Assembly: GCA_021767245.1 (NCBI GenBank) | Contig: JAASTO010000041.1 | Location: forward strand, 1 to 16,041 | Direction of reading: 5' to 3' | Source: Balneolaceae bacterium | Lineage (GTDB): Bacteria > Bacteroidota > Rhodothermia > Balneolales > Balneolaceae | DNA: 16,041 nt | In this document: positions 7,280-15,605 of the stretch, piece by piece | How positions within the stretch are numbered: the stretch's first letter is position 1 | How the letters are laid out: the number at the start of each line of letters is the position of its first letter | Translations under genes and position numbers: made by a program | Notes under the pieces: generated by a model | What the model was told of the DNA's origin: nothing | Database searches by the model: none | What the model saw: only the letters and a program-made list of their open reading frames with translations

Positions 7280-7314
7280 GATAGTGTAACTATCCCCAAA
7301 AAAATTCGTGTAAC
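7280..7314. promoter_or_regulatory. Palindrome and direct repeat in the divergent spacer
   Basis: The 111-base spacer between two divergent genes holds a perfect palindrome, GATAGT (7280-7285) gta ACTATC (7289-7294). The heptamer GTGTAAC occurs at 7284-7290, within the palindrome, and again at 7308-7314, 24 bases apart. This arrangement suits a shared regulator of proline dehydrogenase and the DUF4097-like gene. Evidence is positional only. Confidence 0.35.
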
Positions 7315-7332
7315 AAGCACATGTTCAAATAA

Positions 7333-8289
7333 ATGGATAAAATTATGAGTGGAGAAAAAAGATTTATATGGAGCCTTACCGTTTCATGGCTGATCGTAGG
7401 CGCGCTGTTATTACTGGCTGTTCAAACCGGCCTTGCGCAATCATCAAGTGATGTGTACAGGGTGGAGGAATTCAATGTATTCGGTGATGTAAGCCTGGAA
7501 GTGCAGACGGCCGGCGGCAGCATCAAGGCGATCGGATCCAATGATGATGAAGTCAAAGTTGAAATGTATGTGCGAAAAAGAGGCCGCTATATTGACCCAG
7601 GCAAAGCAGACCTAAGTGATTATGAGATTGATATATCCCAAAATGGAAATACAATAACAGCAGTAGCTGAACGAAAGGGCAATAACTGGATAAACCGAAA
7701 TTCGTATTCGATCTCTTTTATCGTGTATACCCCGAATGACACACGTACGCGTCTAAGAACTTCCGGGGGCAGTGTATCTGCAACAAACCTGACGGGAACA
7801 CAAGAACTAAGAACCAGTGGTGGAAGCGTAAGTGTTGAAGGCATAAATGGAGATATGGTATTACGTACATCCGGGGGTAGCATCAACATAACCGATGCTC
7901 AGGGCGATGTAGAAGCAAACACCAGTGGAGGCACGATCCGGGTCAAATACCTGACAGGAAACCTGGATGCGAGAACTTCCGGTGGAAGCATTAACCTGGA
8001 GCAGGTAGCCGGTAATGTGGAAGCCAGAACCAGTGGCGGTTCCATTGAGGCTGAAGTTGTAAGTCCTGCAGAAAAGATAGTGCTTAGAACCAGTGGAGGA
8101 AGCATCAGAATTAAGGTACCTCAGGAGAATGGATACGACCTTGATCTTGATGCAAACCGGGTGTATGCCGAGCTGATCAATTTTAATGGAAGGGCAGAAA
8201 GGGATCGAATTGTTGGTGACTTTAACGGTGGCGGAACCCGAATAGAAGCAAAGACCAGCGGTGGGTCCGTTCGTATAGAATACTTGTAG
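7333..8289 (+). CDS. Exported DUF4097-like protein with TSGGS beta-solenoid repeats
   Basis: A 318-aa protein with an N-terminal signal or anchor (hydrophobic 12-33, ending TGLAQ at 32-36) and a beta-rich body. The motif T(S/A)GGS/T recurs starting at residues 59, 143, 161, 179, 197, 215, 233, 253 and 308. Six copies from 143 to 233 are spaced exactly 18 residues, as expected for rungs of a right-handed beta-solenoid. The 197 copy is TSGGT. DUF4097-type putative adhesins share this solenoid, and some sit near sigma or anti-sigma systems, but none is visible here. The codons used for the motif differ from copy to copy, so the repeat is kept at protein level and is not a recent DNA duplication. 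The ATG at 7333 is used, though M5 (7345) is possible. Likely envelope-located; ligand unknown. A terminator follows at 8323. Confidence 0.82.
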   Translation: MDKIMSGEKRFIWSLTVSWLIVGALLLLAVQTGLAQSSSDVYRVEEFNVFGDVSLEVQTAGGSIKAIGSNDDEVKVEMYVRKRGRYIDPGKADLSDYEIDISQNGNTITAVAERKGNNWINRNSYSISFIVYTPNDTRTRLRTSGGSVSATNLTGTQELRTSGGSVSVEGINGDMVLRTSGGSINITDAQGDVEANTSGGTIRVKYLTGNLDARTSGGSINLEQVAGNVEARTSGGSIEAEVVSPAEKIVLRTSGGSIRIKVPQENGYDLDLDANRVYAELINFNGRAERDRIVGDFNGGGTRIEAKTSGGSVRIEYL

Positions 8290-8322
8290 TCAGAACAGGT
8301 ACAGGTTAAGATGAAGCAGAGG

Positions 8323-8353
8323 AGCCGGGCCAAGTGTCCGGCTTTTTTGTTTT
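8323..8353 (+). terminator. Rho-independent terminator after the DUF4097-like gene
   Basis: An 8-bp stem (AGCCGGGC 8323-8330 with GTCCGGCT 8336-8343, one G-T wobble) encloses the loop CAAGT and is followed by a T-rich tract (six T from 8343, then GTTTT). It lies 33 bases after the stop codon and separates this gene from uvrA. Confidence 0.85.
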
Positions 8354-8491
8354 ACATCGTGCCTGATAGCATTTATAAATAAATTCATCCATTTGGATAG
8401 CTCCTGACAGATTTTTTGTTGGAACCTTATGTCGGTTTGCCGCCGGTAAATGCTTATATTCAAGGTTCGATAAATTCAGGAAAGAACATAC

Positions 8492-11305
8492 ATGTCTATT
8501 ACAAAAACGGCCTCTAAAGAAGCAAAAAAGCAAGAAGAAGAACGCCCCATTATTATAAAGGGTGCCCGGACTCATAATCTGAAAGATATTGATGTTGAGA
8601 TCCCGCGCAGTAAACTGACCGTGGTTACAGGTGTGTCCGGTTCCGGTAAGTCCAGTCTCGCTTTTGATACGATCTATGCCGAAGGGCAGCGTCGTTATGT
8701 AGAGAGCCTTTCCAGTTATGCCCGCCAGTTTCTGGAGCGCATGGATAAGCCGGATGTGGATTTCATGCAGGGTATTTCACCGGCCATGGCAATTCAACAG
8801 AAAACGACGTCCAGCAACCCAAGATCAACAGTCGGTACTACCACAGAGATCTATGATTATGTGAGGCTTTTATTTGCCCGAATTGGAAGGACGATCTCAC
8901 CTATTTCCGGTGAACAGGTCAGAAAGGATTCGCCAAGGACTGCTATTGAAAAGTTATATGCAACTCAGGAGGAAGGCAGTCGTTTTTATGTGGTTCACCC
9001 CATTCCTCATCACGACAAGAAAAAGCTGGATGAGGAATTAAAGGTGTTGAAGGAGAAAGGATTGACCCGCTTACTTAACATCGATGACGAAAGCATGGTT
9101 GATCTGACGACTAATGACATTGATCCCAAAAAATTCAAAGCGGATAAACACCGGGTTCTGATCGACAGGTTGGTCTTAAAAGATGATGAGGCCACCAGAA
9201 CCCGAATTGCAGATTCACTGGAGACAGCCTTTCAGGAGGGAGCCGGGCGGTGTTCTATCAAAATGCGTAACGGGGAAGAGTTGCCATTCAGTGAGCGATT
9301 CGAGCTGGATGGTATGGAATTTCACGAGCCAACGCCTCAAATGTTCTCATTTAATAACCCTTTCGGCGCCTGTGACAAGTGTGAGGGTTTTGGCAAAGTA
9401 GCAGGAATTGATGAAGATCTGGTGATCCCGGATCATCAAAAAACGATCCGAAATGGAGCCATAGCTCCTTTTACCTCTCAAAAATTCAGCATGCATTTGC
9501 GCGATCTGATCAAAGTGTGTGCCCGTGAGAAGATATCCATAGATACACCCTATGCAGAATTGCCAAAAGAGGTTAAAGACATCATCTGGAAGGGAAAGGA
9601 TGAATACATTGGAATCTGGAAGTTCTTTGATGAGATCAAGAATCAGTCGTACAAAGTGCATATGCGGGTGTTGTATTCCCGATATCGTGGGTACAGCCGA
9701 TGCCCGGAATGTGAGGGTTATCGGGTGAGGAAGGATGCCCTTTATGTTAAGGTCGGTGATCTCCACATTGGGGAGGTATCAGAACTTACCATCGGTCACG
9801 CGAGGGAATATTTTGATAAACTGGAGCTCACCGAATTCGAAGAGGGCGTTGCAGGACAGATCTTGTATGAGATCAGAAAGCGGCTGAAGTATCTGGATGA
9901 GGTAGGCTTGGATTACCTGACACTAGACCGACTTGCGAATACATTGAGTGGGGGAGAATCCCAACGAATCAGCCTGGCTAATGCCCTGGGTAGTTCTCTG
10001 ATTGGAAGTTTATATGTGTTGGATGAACCGACCATTGGTTTACACCCCCGGGATAATGACAGGCTGATCAAGATACTGGAATCACTACGGGATATTGGTA
10101 ATACGGTTCTGGTAGTTGAACATGATCCCGAAATGATCAAGGCGGCTGACAACGTGATCGATATTGGTCCATTTGCCGGCATTCATGGTGGTGAAGTGGT
10201 ATTTCAGGGTCCGGTTAATGAGTTGGTCAAGTCTGATACATTGACCGGAAAGTTTCTGAGTGGAAGAAAGAAAATCCCGGTTCCCAAAAAACGAAGAAAA
10301 GGTAATGGTAAAACGATATCACTGGTAGGGGCATCGGAACATAACCTTAAAAATATTGATGTTGATTTTCCCCTTGGGATGATGACCGTAGTGACTGGGG
10401 TTTCAGGCTCTGGTAAATCAACCCTTGTTCACGACACGTTGTATGCCGGTATTCAAAAGCACATCGGATCCTATAATGATAAAGTGGGTCGATTTTCTGA
10501 CCTGTCAGGAATGTCTTCTATTCATGGCGTGGAAATGGTGGATCAAAGTCCGATCGGCAGGTCATCACGATCAAACCCTGCCACCTACACCAAAGCATTT
10601 GATGGAATTCGAGATTTGTTTGCAAACACCAAACAGGCAAAGATCATGGGATATACACCCGGGCACTTTTCATTCAATGTACCCGGCGGTAGATGCGAAA
10701 ACTGTCAGGGAGAAGGGGTGCAGCGCATAGAAATGCAATTCATGGCTGATATAGAACTGACATGTGAAGTGTGTAACGGGACGCGGTTCAGAAAAGATGT
10801 ATTGAATGTAAAATACCGTGGCAAGAACATCCACAATGTGCTTGAAATGCCGGTTTCAGAGGCCATAGACTTTTTTGTGGATGAAACCACCATCGTAAAC
10901 AAACTACAGCCATTGGAAGATGTAGGTCTTGGATATCTGCAATTGGGGCAAAGTGCCACCACCTTATCGGGTGGGGAAGCACAGCGAGTAAAATTAGCCC
11001 GATTCCTTTCTAAAACATCTACTGACCATACCCTTTACTTCTTTGATGAACCGACAACGGGCCTTCATTTTGAAGATGTAGCCAAGCTTCTGGATTCGTT
11101 CAATGAACTGGTAGAACAGGGACATTCAGTGATCATTATAGAACACAATCTGGATATCATAAAATGTGCTGACTGGGTGATAGACCTTGGGCCGGAAGGT
11201 GGTTTTGGAGGCGGACAGGTGATAGCCGAAGGCACTCCTGAAGAAATCATGAAAATGGAAAAAAGCCACACCGGCCGGTTTTTGAAGGACTATTTAGGAA
11301 CTTAA
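8492..11305 (+). CDS. uvrA: Excinuclease ABC subunit A (DNA damage sensor of nucleotide excision repair)
   Basis: A 937-aa protein, close to the about 940 aa of E. coli UvrA, which as a dimer with UvrB scans DNA for bulky lesions and loads UvrB. Two ABC ATPase modules: Walker A GVSGSGKS at 47-54 and 636-643, LSGGE signatures at 485-489 and 825-829, and Walker B with DEPT at 511-514 and 852-855. Four CxxC pairs form the zinc modules: C294/C297 with C404/C407, and C735/C738 with C758/C761. The residues after RLLFARIG (from 133) read RTISPISGEQ, lacking the CPxCG often found there; from memory similar cysteine-free forms occur in Bacteroidota. The start is supported by AGGAAAG at 8478-8484, seven bases before the ATG. 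UvrB and UvrC are not in the window. Two UvrA-type genes are common in Bacteroidota; which copy this is cannot be told here. Confidence 0.97.
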   Translation: MSITKTASKEAKKQEEERPIIIKGARTHNLKDIDVEIPRSKLTVVTGVSGSGKSSLAFDTIYAEGQRRYVESLSSYARQFLERMDKPDVDFMQGISPAMAIQQKTTSSNPRSTVGTTTEIYDYVRLLFARIGRTISPISGEQVRKDSPRTAIEKLYATQEEGSRFYVVHPIPHHDKKKLDEELKVLKEKGLTRLLNIDDESMVDLTTNDIDPKKFKADKHRVLIDRLVLKDDEATRTRIADSLETAFQEGAGRCSIKMRNGEELPFSERFELDGMEFHEPTPQMFSFNNPFGACDKCEGFGKVAGIDEDLVIPDHQKTIRNGAIAPFTSQKFSMHLRDLIKVCAREKISIDTPYAELPKEVKDIIWKGKDEYIGIWKFFDEIKNQSYKVHMRVLYSRYRGYSRCPECEGYRVRKDALYVKVGDLHIGEVSELTIGHAREYFDKLELTEFEEGVAGQILYEIRKRLKYLDEVGLDYLTLDRLANTLSGGESQRISLANALGSSLIGSLYVLDEPTIGLHPRDNDRLIKILESLRDIGNTVLVVEHDPEMIKAADNVIDIGPFAGIHGGEVVFQGPVNELVKSDTLTGKFLSGRKKIPVPKKRRKGNGKTISLVGASEHNLKNIDVDFPLGMMTVVTGVSGSGKSTLVHDTLYAGIQKHIGSYNDKVGRFSDLSGMSSIHGVEMVDQSPIGRSSRSNPATYTKAFDGIRDLFANTKQAKIMGYTPGHFSFNVPGGRCENCQGEGVQRIEMQFMADIELTCEVCNGTRFRKDVLNVKYRGKNIHNVLEMPVSEAIDFFVDETTIVNKLQPLEDVGLGYLQLGQSATTLSGGEAQRVKLARFLSKTSTDHTLYFFDEPTTGLHFEDVAKLLDSFNELVEQGHSVIIIEHNLDIIKCADWVIDLGPEGGFGGGQVIAEGTPEEIMKMEKSHTGRFLKDYLGT

Positions 11306-11392
11306 GAGCACTCTGAAGGTAGTACAAGGGCAGATCGTTACCGTTGTGAATAGGTACTAAATTCATTAAAATGATTTGATGTATCTACAGGG

Positions 11393-11405
11393 CTTCGGAA
11401 CGAAG
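11393..11405. promoter_or_regulatory. Short inverted repeat before the small outer-membrane barrel gene
   Basis: CTTCG (11393-11397) and CGAAG (11401-11405) flank GAA, 28 bases upstream of the start at 11434. It could be a 5'-UTR hairpin or an operator; short arms make chance likely. Confidence 0.2.
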
Positions 11406-11433
11406 ACTAAATATCAATAAAACAAGGGACCAA

Positions 11434-12024
11434 ATGAAAAACAAGATTACCATTTTAAGTTTAGTAACAGGGGTTATACTTCTGTTCAGCGCAACAGTTC
11501 AAGCACAGGTACTACCTAAGTTCGGAATTAAGGCCGGCCTTAATTATTCAACTTTCAATAATGCAGATGGTGTCGAATACAAAGCCGGGTTTTTAGGAGG
11601 TGTATATGCCAATATCAACATCCCGGGTTCTCCTGCCGCCATTCAGCCCGAACTTCTGTACGCACAATATGGAGCCAATGCCGAGGGTACAGATGGAAAG
11701 CTTTCTGTCGATTATATTCAAATACCGGTTTTAGCCAAGTTTGGTTTTGGTGCACCCGGGGTGAATATTAAACCGGAAGTATTTTTTGGTCCATATGCCG
11801 GCTTCACGATTAATTCTGAACTTGAAGATGCCGGCTTCGCAGTAGATGCCGATGAAGTCTTCAAAAACTCTGACTTCGGCGTAGTTGTTGGTGCAGGCTT
11901 GCAGGTATCAAAACTTAACGTTGAGTTGAGATATACCGCCGGCCTAACCGATGTATTTGAAGATGCCTATGCTGATGGTGAAAAGAACGGAGCGTTTGCT
12001 CTGGCCGTAGGCATTAACTTCTAA
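11434..12024 (+). CDS. Small outer-membrane beta-barrel protein (OMP_b-brl_2/PorT-like)
   Basis: A 196-aa protein with a signal peptide (1-25, ending ATVQAQ) followed by repeated amphipathic beta-strands typical of Bacteroidota porin-family proteins: FGIKAGLNYSTF, KAGFLGGVYANI, IQPELLYAQYG, VDYIQIPVLAKFGF, IKPEVFFGPYAGFTI, FGVVVGAGLQV, VELRYTAGLTDVF and a closing strand FALAVGINF ending in Phe. The YIQIPVLAKF and FGPYAGF elements and Phe ending are hallmark features. The predicted fold is an eight-strand barrel in the outer membrane; the role is unknown. An AAGGGA at 11424-11429 lies four bases before the ATG. A strong terminator follows at 12051, 26 bases after the stop. No other gene shares the strand on either side within 100 bases, so it is probably monocistronic. 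Confidence 0.9.
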   Translation: MKNKITILSLVTGVILLFSATVQAQVLPKFGIKAGLNYSTFNNADGVEYKAGFLGGVYANINIPGSPAAIQPELLYAQYGANAEGTDGKLSVDYIQIPVLAKFGFGAPGVNIKPEVFFGPYAGFTINSELEDAGFAVDADEVFKNSDFGVVVGAGLQVSKLNVELRYTAGLTDVFEDAYADGEKNGAFALAVGINF

Positions 12025-12050
12025 AAAGTCTGATCCGGTATTTTTAATAT

Positions 12051-12081
12051 AAAAGGCAATGAGAGATCATTGCCTTTTTTT
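12051..12081. terminator. Strong bidirectional terminator between convergent genes
   Basis: A perfect 12-bp stem (AAAAGGCAATGA 12051-12062 with TCATTGCCTTTT 12067-12078) encloses the loop GAGA, with seven T at 12075-12081. The A-run at 12051-12054 gives a T-run on the minus strand, so it can also end the operon whose last gene stops at 12094. Confidence 0.92.
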
Positions 12082-12093
12082 GTGACCTAAAAT

Positions 12094-12669
12094 TTACTCT
12101 CCATAAAATCGAATGGGTATATCTACCTGAACCAAACCCCATTTAAGAGACATGGTGGTAGTACTATATTGTGCTTTAGAAAATTCGATGGTAAAGGCTT
12201 CTACAGGTTCATCCAGATCAGTAACCGGGAATTTCATACGCTTATAATCCCTTTCAGGATTATAATTAAAAGCCCCCCACTGGCCAAGTTCGTGATTTAA
12301 AATAACAGTAAATGAATCCGGTTCGGGAATAGTAAACAGGGCGTAAGTGCCGGGAGAAATAGCTTCATCCCCCATCAGAATCGTATTAGTAATGGTTATT
12401 TCAGTGGCTTCATTAGCGCCGGTTCTCCAAACTTGCCCCCAAGGTTCAAGATCTCCAAATATAGTTCTGCCCCTGCGATAAGGCTGTCCATAAACCACTT
12501 TAATATAGGTGCTGTTACTTTTGATAGAGGTTATAGCGATCGGACTTTTTCTTGTTTCAATGGGGCCTTCACTATGTTCCTCATTCTTATTCCCACATCC
12601 ATTAATTAGAAATAGTGTTAGAAATATGGTCAGTGTACTAGGAAAATATTTTTTGAATGATCGGTTCAT
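12094..12669 (-). CDS. DUF2911 lipoprotein
   Basis: A 191-aa protein with a lipoprotein signal peptide: hydrophobic 11-22 and a LINGC lipobox, so Cys25 is the likely lipidated residue. Residues about 43-191 are a DUF2911 domain, recognised by VYGQPYRRGRTIFGDLEPWG (59-78) and the VWRTGANEATEI block (80-91). Function of the family is unknown; it is common in Bacteroidota and typically exported. After the lipobox, Gly26-Asn27-Lys28 leads into an acidic stretch (Glu30, Glu31, Glu34). The start ATG (12667-12669) shares its A with the TAA of the 978-aa gene (TAATG), implying translational coupling. It is the last gene of that operon and ends 13 bases from the convergent terminator. Confidence 0.88.
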   Translation of the reverse strand: MNRSFKKYFPSTLTIFLTLFLINGCGNKNEEHSEGPIETRKSPIAITSIKSNSTYIKVVYGQPYRRGRTIFGDLEPWGQVWRTGANEATEITITNTILMGDEAISPGTYALFTIPEPDSFTVILNHELGQWGAFNYNPERDYKRMKFPVTDLDEPVEAFTIEFSKAQYSTTTMSLKWGLVQVDIPIRFYGE

Positions 12670-15605
12670 TAAAATTGCCCAAATATAAATTGTGTGCGAT
12701 TTCTGGTTGGTTCATATGCCAGCCCAACACCAAGGTCGAACAGGACGTTCGAGACTTTGAACTGCACATGAAGTCCGCCACCGAAAATACTGCGGCTGTC
12801 ATTTAGCAGATCAGCGGATTCCATATCAGTCAGTGTATGAGAGAAAGCGGTTAAATAAATGCTGCTAAGGTAAAAAGGAACCGTGAGCCCGCCATTATCA
12901 GGGTAAAAAAGTGGAATGGTGTAGCGTGTACTGAACCGGCCAATGTGATTATAACCTTCTCCGGAGGTCAGGTCAAAATTAGGGAATTCCTCCTCATCAA
13001 ACCCGAGTGGCACAATGGTATCGTTACTGTAAATGGGTGCATCACTTTGTTGTAAAAACTGAAGATCCATTCTTAGGGATTGATTCCAACGTTTTAATGG
13101 GGATACAAAACCAAAAGCCCCATAGTAAGCCGACCACTGGTTTGTAAAAACACGGTTTGCCGGTCCTCCGGGAAATTGGATCACGGCTGTGGGTTCATTT
13201 AAGGTTTTTTCATAGATCCCGAAAAAGGAAATACCGGACGAAGGCTGGATATCTCTTGAAAGATTTAGAATACCCAAACTTAATTGCGTAAAGACTTCGG
13301 CACTGTACCGGGTAGAAAAATCGGAGAGTGCATTGGCGCTCAGATCATAATACTTGAATTGCTCAGCATTGATGGATGGATAAAAACTGAGTGAGCTGAA
13401 TCTGGTGTCTCCCCGGAAGGCATAGTTAAAGGGAAGGGTGAGTCCAAAGCCTCTATCTTGCCTCATCAGGGAAAAGAGCTCAGTTGTGTTGGGGTCTCTG
13501 GCAACAAAAAAATTGGGATCACTGTAAGCCGATAGTTCAAATCCCGGATAAAAGGTTTTATTCATGTAAGTAGCATCATACCAGATCCGGTTTTGGATAC
13601 CCGATACTTCAACCGAGTATGCCTGAGAGGAAAGCGGGTCAATGCTGGAAATGATCGCACCAACCTGAGGGGTTCCGGATTTCTCCTCATAGGTTGGTAA
13701 TACAGACCTCGGTTTTAGCCAGCTAAGGTTACCGCGGTATGGTGATTTTTCGATGTTTTTGATCTCATCTATGATCTCGCTTCCCAAAAGAGGCCGGTTC
13801 AGCTCACTATTAAGTTCTGAACCGGTCAGTAATTCTGATCCGGATATTGGTTGGTTGTAGAAGTCGTTTCGGTCTAATAAAGCCAGCTTCCGTTCGCTGT
13901 CGTGCTGAATGATATAGGCGATACGATCACCGTCGGGGGAGTAACTGCCTTCAAAGGCATTAAATAAAGAGCTGGTAAGTTGAATGATCTGATCATTATC
14001 GAGATCATACTCAAAAATGTTCATAGCAGGGGCGCCATCCAATGTAAACATGAGTTTGTTCTCGGTGGGGTGCCACTCGGGGTCATGAACCGAGGCATCT
14101 TTAAAGGCGAGGGTTGGAGCATTTTCCAGGTTGTCAGAAAGAGAATTAAGCGACGTGATCCATAATGCCTGAACACCTCTCCTGTTAACGATAATTGCCA
14201 GCTGATCGGGATCATTAGGATTGAATTCCAGGCTTATGGGATTGGCATCCGTGAACTCCTTGACAACGCGGGTTTCTTTGTTATCTGTGATCTGTACGAT
14301 ACGTCCGTTGGTACCATCAGTTTGAAGGGCAAGCGTTATCTCACCATTTGAGGTGGGTGCGAAGGTTCGTTTATTTTTAGTGAGTTTTTGAGCTTTTCGG
14401 GATGACAGATCAAGCTTATTGATATCTGAGATGTACGTTCGGGGGTATAACGGGTCTCTTTGATAGCTGCTGTAAAACAAGCTGCCGTCCTCGATCTCAA
14501 AATTATAATCGGATACTCCAAAGGTTTCTTTTAATAATTTAAATTTTCCGGTGCTTAGATCATATCGATAAAATCCTACCCGCCCATTGTAATAAGACCC
14601 GTAAAAAAGAAACGACTGATCATCGATCCATTTGGGGGCATGGGTTTCTTCACCTTTGAAAGGCGTATCTATGATCTGAGATCGTTCAGTTGTGTTTACA
14701 GATATCCGGGAGATCCGCTGCTCCTCTTCAGTTTCAAGGTCGGCTTCATACATATCATATAGTTCACCGGGCCATGCTCCGGTTTTCATGCGTAGGGCAA
14801 ATCCATACCCAAAAAAGAAGTTATGGTAGTGATATCGGATAGCGTTTTTAGTGACTTCCTCTCCATACTTGTTTTGCATCCAGTCCACAAAAGCATACCC
14901 GGAAATATAGTGACGATTAAAAGGTTGGGAATAATCTGAAGGAATAAGAGTTTGCCCCATATTCCATCGGTTCGGGCCGGCAAAATTAGAGTTGAACCGG
15001 TTCATGGTAAAGGTATAGTTACCTCGTCCACCCATGGGAGCCACGGACTCCGTTTCATAATATACTGCCAGCCCTTCGTGTAAACCGTAAGGCGGAAATC
15101 CATGAATAGTTCGGGCCAGGTCAGGGGAGAAAAGACTGATTAGATTTGAAAAACTGACCTTCTTTCCTTTCAAGGGCATTTGAACATTAAAGTGAGCCGC
15201 ATGGATCAGTTCGTGAGGCAGCACCGTTTCAAGCCAATCCCCCGATTGAGGATTCATACCTTTACCTCTGATAGATGGCAGTTCTATCTCTGACCGGAAA
15301 TTTATGGAGGTTACATACCCGTTTGAGAGATCGTTATAATTATTCAGAATGACCGGAAAGTTTTTTAGGGTACCGCCTGTCAGTTCTGAGGTTTTGGCAT
15401 AATGACTTTCAAGGATGGCCGCCGACCGGTAAGCCAGTGAATCTTCTCCATTCGGAAAGATGATCCGGAAATGGTCGGTTTTTATCTCCTGCCAGTCAAG
15501 TCCACCGGGTCGGTTAACAGTCAGTGGCACATACAGTTGAGAGAACACCAGGGATGGAAACAGGAGTAGAGCAGTCAGAACTGCAGCCTTAAGTAACTTC
15601 ATCAT
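12669..15605 (-). CDS. Outer-membrane protein fusing peptidase-MA-like domain, PD40 propeller and C-terminal beta-barrel
   Basis: A 978-aa exported protein with a signal peptide (1-22, ending VFSQ). Residues about 35-290 form a peptidase-MA-like zinc domain: IKTDHFRIIF (41-50), HELIH (131-135), then GLHEGLAVYYE with E177 as likely third ligand, and SGYAFVDWM (235-243). Residues about 310-590 contain TolB/PD40-type strands (for example SYSPDGDRIAYI at 554-565 and EWHPTENKLMF at 510-520) and probably form a six-bladed propeller. A linker at 588-610 repeats GSEL/SEL/GSE. Residues about 640-978 are beta-strand-rich and end in FIFGQF, matching an outer-membrane barrel with C-terminal Phe. The protease is likely on one side of the outer membrane; which side is not determined. 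The ATG at 15603-15605 overlaps the upstream stop (ATGA) and gives MMK; the next ATG is also possible. Substrate unknown. Confidence 0.85.
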   Translation of the reverse strand: MMKLLKAAVLTALLLFPSLVFSQLYVPLTVNRPGGLDWQEIKTDHFRIIFPNGEDSLAYRSAAILESHYAKTSELTGGTLKNFPVILNNYNDLSNGYVTSINFRSEIELPSIRGKGMNPQSGDWLETVLPHELIHAAHFNVQMPLKGKKVSFSNLISLFSPDLARTIHGFPPYGLHEGLAVYYETESVAPMGGRGNYTFTMNRFNSNFAGPNRWNMGQTLIPSDYSQPFNRHYISGYAFVDWMQNKYGEEVTKNAIRYHYHNFFFGYGFALRMKTGAWPGELYDMYEADLETEEEQRISRISVNTTERSQIIDTPFKGEETHAPKWIDDQSFLFYGSYYNGRVGFYRYDLSTGKFKLLKETFGVSDYNFEIEDGSLFYSSYQRDPLYPRTYISDINKLDLSSRKAQKLTKNKRTFAPTSNGEITLALQTDGTNGRIVQITDNKETRVVKEFTDANPISLEFNPNDPDQLAIIVNRRGVQALWITSLNSLSDNLENAPTLAFKDASVHDPEWHPTENKLMFTLDGAPAMNIFEYDLDNDQIIQLTSSLFNAFEGSYSPDGDRIAYIIQHDSERKLALLDRNDFYNQPISGSELLTGSELNSELNRPLLGSEIIDEIKNIEKSPYRGNLSWLKPRSVLPTYEEKSGTPQVGAIISSIDPLSSQAYSVEVSGIQNRIWYDATYMNKTFYPGFELSAYSDPNFFVARDPNTTELFSLMRQDRGFGLTLPFNYAFRGDTRFSSLSFYPSINAEQFKYYDLSANALSDFSTRYSAEVFTQLSLGILNLSRDIQPSSGISFFGIYEKTLNEPTAVIQFPGGPANRVFTNQWSAYYGAFGFVSPLKRWNQSLRMDLQFLQQSDAPIYSNDTIVPLGFDEEEFPNFDLTSGEGYNHIGRFSTRYTIPLFYPDNGGLTVPFYLSSIYLTAFSHTLTDMESADLLNDSRSIFGGGLHVQFKVSNVLFDLGVGLAYEPTRNRTQFIFGQF

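Noticed and set aside
7759..8100. 54-base periodicity resembling a repeat array
   Set aside because: The period equals 18 codons of an intact reading frame and the nucleotide copies differ, so it is not CRISPR or tandem DNA satellite.
7620..8333. Open frames on the minus strand across the TSGGS gene, rich in PPLVLAS
   Set aside because: They are the complement of the Thr-Ser-Gly-Gly-Ser repeat codons, have no start context or family match, and lie wholly within a well-supported plus-strand gene.
8387..8398. ATCCA-TT-TGGAT inverted repeat between the terminator and uvrA, considered as a LexA/SOS box
   Set aside because: It fits neither the CTGT-N8-ACAG nor the CGAAC-N4-GTTCG type of box, and short arms of this size are common by chance.
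9347..9766. Open frame on the minus strand within uvrA
   Set aside because: Shadow of the uvrA reading frame with no recognisable protein features.
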